Shown here: positions 6,082 to 6,483 of the stretch, one piece after another
Numbering within the stretch: the first letter of the stretch is position 1
Layout: each line of letters begins with the position of its first letter
Source: an uncultured Actinomycetes bacterium
Lineage (GTDB): Bacteria > Actinomycetota > Thermoleophilia > Gaiellales > Gaiellaceae
Reading direction: 5' to 3'
Assembly (NCBI GenBank): GCA_903930195.1
Contig: CAIYXH010000131.1
Location: forward strand, 1-6,483
Length of the DNA stretch: 6,483 nucleotides
Notes under the pieces: model-generated
Databases searched by the model: none
What the model saw: the letters and a program-made list of their open reading frames with translations, nothing else
Told to the model about the DNA's origin: nothing
Translations under genes and position numbers: made by a program

Positions 6082-6171
6082 ATGGTGCCGTCGTGGGTGA
6101 AGCTCACGCTGGTCGCCGCTCTGTGCGTATGCGCAGCAGCGCTGATCGCTGGCGTTCCGTGGGGGCCGTAG
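6082..6171 (+). CDS. 29-residue hydrophobic peptide, one membrane-spanning or signal-like segment
   Basis: A short ORF (ATG at 6082, TAG at 6169-6171). The peptide begins MVPSWVK, has one positive charge (Lys7), then a hydrophobic core LTLVAALCVCAAALIAG (8-24) with two Cys (15, 17), and ends VPWGP. A purine-rich GGGGGTGGG lies just upstream, so the site is good for this window, and a promoter-like TTGACA sits about 65 bases upstream. A hairpin with a short T-tract overlaps the stop. A GTG at 6073 could add three residues. It is either a small membrane protein or a precursor of an exported peptide. Its position, divergent from an XRE-TPR regulator, makes a signalling role worth testing. I do not recognise a family. 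Confidence 0.5.
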   Translation: MVPSWVKLTLVAALCVCAAALIAGVPWGP

Positions 6172-6189
6172 CCTCCACACGGCCCTTCT
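6161..6189 (+). terminator. Candidate terminator overlapping the small peptide stop codon
   Basis: GGGCCGT (6163-6169) pairs with ACGGCCC (6179-6185) around a 9-base loop, and two G-U pairs could extend the stem outward. TTCT follows. It is placed to end the peptide transcript, though the T-tract is short. Confidence 0.45.
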
Positions 6190-6211
6190 AGGGCAGCAGT
6201 CGCGTGACGTG

Positions 6212-6240
6212 CCGGGCGGAGTGTGTCCTCCTCCGCCCGG
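6212..6240. terminator. GC hairpin upstream of the methyltransferase gene
   Basis: Perfect 9-bp arms CCGGGCGGA and TCCGCCCGG enclose an 11-base loop. There is no T-tract on either side. It is probably a second, U-less terminator insulating the methyltransferase gene; its 3' arm ends 17 bases before that gene's ATG. Confidence 0.45.
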
Positions 6241-6245
6241 GGCGT

Positions 6246-6251
6246 TACGCT
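6246..6251 (+). promoter_or_regulatory. -10 element for a probably leaderless methyltransferase transcript
   Basis: TACGCT fits TAnnnT and ends six bases before the ATG at 6258, the spacing expected if transcription starts at the A of ATG. No Shine-Dalgarno sequence precedes the gene. The -35 region (about 6223-6228, GTGTCC) is weak and falls in the hairpin loop. Confidence 0.45.
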
Positions 6252-6257
6252 CGGGCG

Positions 6258-6483
6258 ATGCTGCGCCGGGTTGCCTCGCGCCTTTCGCTCCGGAGCCGGG
6301 AGCAGAAGCTCCGTCTCCTCTACGAGCTCCTCGAGCCCGGGCCGGAGACGACGGTGGTCGACGTCGGGGTGACGGACGCCCCATTCGGTGCGGGTTCGAG
6401 CGACAATTTCTTCGAGGCGAGCTACCGCTGGCCCGAGCGGATCACGGGTGTCGGGATCACCGAGCTCGACCGGTTCGAGGCGG
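6258..6483 (+). CDS. Class I SAM-dependent methyltransferase, N-terminal part only
   Basis: 75 codons are visible before the right edge, with the frame still open. A basic N-terminal helix (MLRRVASRLSLRSREQKLRLL) leads into VVDVGVTDAPF (33-43), which occupies the place of motif I (usually DxGxGxG, here DVGVTD). Then come SSDNFFEASYRWPERI (47-62) and GVGITELDRFE (64-74), the second strand with its acidic ribose-binding position. This motif I variant followed by NFFE and a GVGI strand resembles small-molecule or glycan methyltransferases of the Methyltransf_11/25 type that I know from actinobacteria. Substrate cannot be told. The ATG at 6258 is supported by the leaderless -10; there is no other start close by with a ribosome-binding site. 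Confidence 0.72.
   Translation, partial: MLRRVASRLSLRSREQKLRLLYELLEPGPETTVVDVGVTDAPFGAGSSDNFFEASYRWPERITGVGITELDRFEA

Noticed and set aside
6182..6194. GCCC-TTCTA-GGGC mini-hairpin
   Set aside because: Only four base pairs, and it competes with the longer stem at 6163-6185.
5980..6384. 134-codon minus-strand open frame over the right-hand region
   Set aside because: Pro/Arg/Gly-rich with no domain. It runs antisense to the methyltransferase start and the peptide gene and across the hairpins.
1..6483. A restriction-modification or phage-defence locus built from the helicase and the methyltransferase
   Set aside because: The genes are 4.5 kb apart on opposite strands, separated by housekeeping genes. 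The methyltransferase start resembles small-molecule enzymes rather than DNA methylases, and no nuclease is visible. The helicase C-terminus beyond the edge remains unseen.

Overview
The window is very GC-rich and gene-dense, with coding strands full of GCC/GTC/GAC codons. Gene content and protein style (Ala/Arg/Asp-rich, GTG and TTG starts, few Shine-Dalgarno sites, RIEAG-type XRE-TPR regulators) point to a high-GC actinobacterium, perhaps of the Thermoleophilia. The lineage is inference from composition and protein style only. I see no phage, insertion sequence, CRISPR, tRNA or rRNA.

Layout, read leftwards on the minus strand from about 5.98 kb: an XRE helix-turn-helix/TPR regulator (4622-5944), an AlkA-type DNA-3-methyladenine glycosylase (3693-4592), pyrroline-5-carboxylate reductase ProC (2954-3754), 6-phosphogluconolactonase (2284-2952), a small secreted three-cysteine protein of unknown function (1857-2318), and a superfamily 2 DEAH helicase cut by the left edge (1-1733). 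The first five are packed like an operon: a 29-bp gap, a 62-bp overlap, a 1-bp gap and a 35-bp overlap. The helicase sits behind a 123-bp gap that carries its own promoter-like and hairpin signals. On the plus strand, the 5984-6081 region separates the regulator from a divergent 29-codon hydrophobic peptide gene (6082-6171). Beyond two hairpins, a class I SAM methyltransferase begins at 6258 and is cut by the right edge.

Functionally the minus-strand block mixes DNA repair (AlkA-like, perhaps the helicase) with central metabolism. Pgl belongs to the oxidative pentose phosphate pathway, which makes the NADPH that ProC can consume. The regulator at the head of the block may control it. The most interesting arrangement is the XRE-TPR regulator divergent from a tiny membrane or secreted peptide, across a short region with repeated TGGACACnTG boxes. 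This recalls the Rgg/SHP and PlcR/PapR peptide-sensing systems of Firmicutes. Other oddities are a pgl gene with no ATG, GTG or TTG start, inverted repeats abutting several start codons, and an acidic insert inside the helicase motor.
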